From the NCBI GenBank assembly GCA_907164885.2, contig OU015492.1, positions 198,207,960 to 198,271,959 of the forward strand: a stretch of 64,000 nt of DNA, in the 5' to 3' direction. The notes beneath the pieces are model-generated. The model saw only the letters and a program-made list of their open reading frames with translations, made no database searches and was not told the origin of the DNA. The position numbers and the translations under genes are program-made. This DNA is from Dolomedes plantarius (taxonomy: Eukaryota; Arthropoda; Arachnida; Araneae; Dolomedidae). The stretch's first letter is position 1; each line of letters starts with the position of its first letter. Positions 63,483 through 64,000 of this stretch are shown here, piece by piece.

Positions 63483-64000
63483 CAGTGGTTCCCAACCGGT
63501 AGTCCGAGAGAACCCGAGAAGTATTCCGTGTAGTCAGGGTTGATAAAAAAAATTGATTTTATTGTTTCAAAACGACCGCGAATTTAAACTATTTTTTAAA
63601 ATTGGGAACAGAAAAATTTTTAGTTAAAATTTTTTTTGTTGAAATTCTTAAAATTCCTGTATTTTTTCTGTTTTCTGATGTTTTGAGTACAAAAATGTCT
63701 CTGACGCGGAATAGCTCCATAATAGCCATTTTACAGCATTTTTTTCAGCTAGTAGAGCAATTGCAGGCTGAAAAAATGTCTTTAAGTTTTAAGTTTTCGT
63801 TGGTTTTTATGTTGCTATTAATTTCTCTTTTACGTTAAATTCGTTATTGTTACTAAGTTTATTGACAACTTTTTAATTAACGTTGTTTATCATAAATAGT
63901 TTGCTTATTCAGGAAAATAAAACCCATTTTTGCCTCTTAAGGGAGTGTTGGGAGATGGCCCCCAACGATTTTTTTTTGACAAGTGCTCCCTCATCAGCAA
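63483..64000 (+). mobile_element. Possible hAT element left edge, running out of the window
   Basis: CAGTGGTTCCCAACCGGTAG matches the typical hAT (Charlie-type) terminal repeat. No second end or transposase is visible before the window ends. The short frame at 63602-63838 has no hAT motif. Confidence 0.45.

Overview
The window looks like intergenic DNA from an AT-rich animal nuclear genome, most likely an arthropod and probably a spider. The case for a spider is indirect. It rests on the mix of Tc1/mariner/pogo transposons, long (TA)n arrays, and a Naiad-type Penelope-like retroelement with an in-frame UGA at what is probably a Cys/Sec position; multi-selenocysteine Naiads are reported from spiders and clams. 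I see no intact host protein-coding gene and no functional RNA gene. Nearly every recognisable coding stretch belongs to a mobile element, and all of these are damaged. The one exception by origin is an intronless fragment of the spliceosomal gene SART1 lying directly behind a Gypsy-like gag-protease.

Layout. 1-6.4 kb: a mariner-like element with ~560-bp terminal inverted repeats (TIRs) and a transposase relic, carrying a complete gag-only LTR retrotransposon (LTRs 1587-2020 and 4680-5114) inside its left TIR. 7.0-7.8 kb: a Helitron-like segment. 11.7-13.3 kb: a Tc1 element (DD34E) sitting in a (TA)n array, with a single TGA in its transposase. 14.4-17.1 kb: a 5'-truncated Naiad element (GIY-YIG tail, CxC motif, reverse transcriptase with YIDD). 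17.2-21.0 kb: a Gypsy-like gag-pro with a classic -1 slippery heptamer, running into the SART1 fragment. 22.7-26 kb: a tRNA-derived SINE, a 608-bp mariner deletion derivative and a Tc1 relic. 28.9-32.1 kb: very long TA arrays with a 63-bp perfect inverted repeat, and copy 1 of a DD41D mariner relative. 37.6-39.4 kb: an IS630/mariner-type element with ~214-bp TIRs. 40.5-43.6 kb: about 20 copies of a ~150-bp satellite, each with a G run. 45.1-48.6 kb: a Tc1 relic and a pogo/Tigger element. 54.4-60.4 kb: a second SINE, a tail-to-tail LTR dimer with its own target-site duplication, and two Helitrons in opposite orientation. 61.1-63.4 kb: a pogo-like element with DD41D copy 2 nested in it. From 63.5 kb: a possible hAT edge.

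The elements do not form a pathway. They form an insertion history that can be read from nested elements, empty sites and target duplications. Three patterns recur. Element ends coincide with TA arrays. In-frame stops in the transposases are all TGA, mostly at tryptophan positions. Paired elements lie inverted to each other. The most unusual items are the U3-out LTR dimer, the retroelement-SART1 chimera, the UGA-containing Naiad, and the higher-order satellite array.
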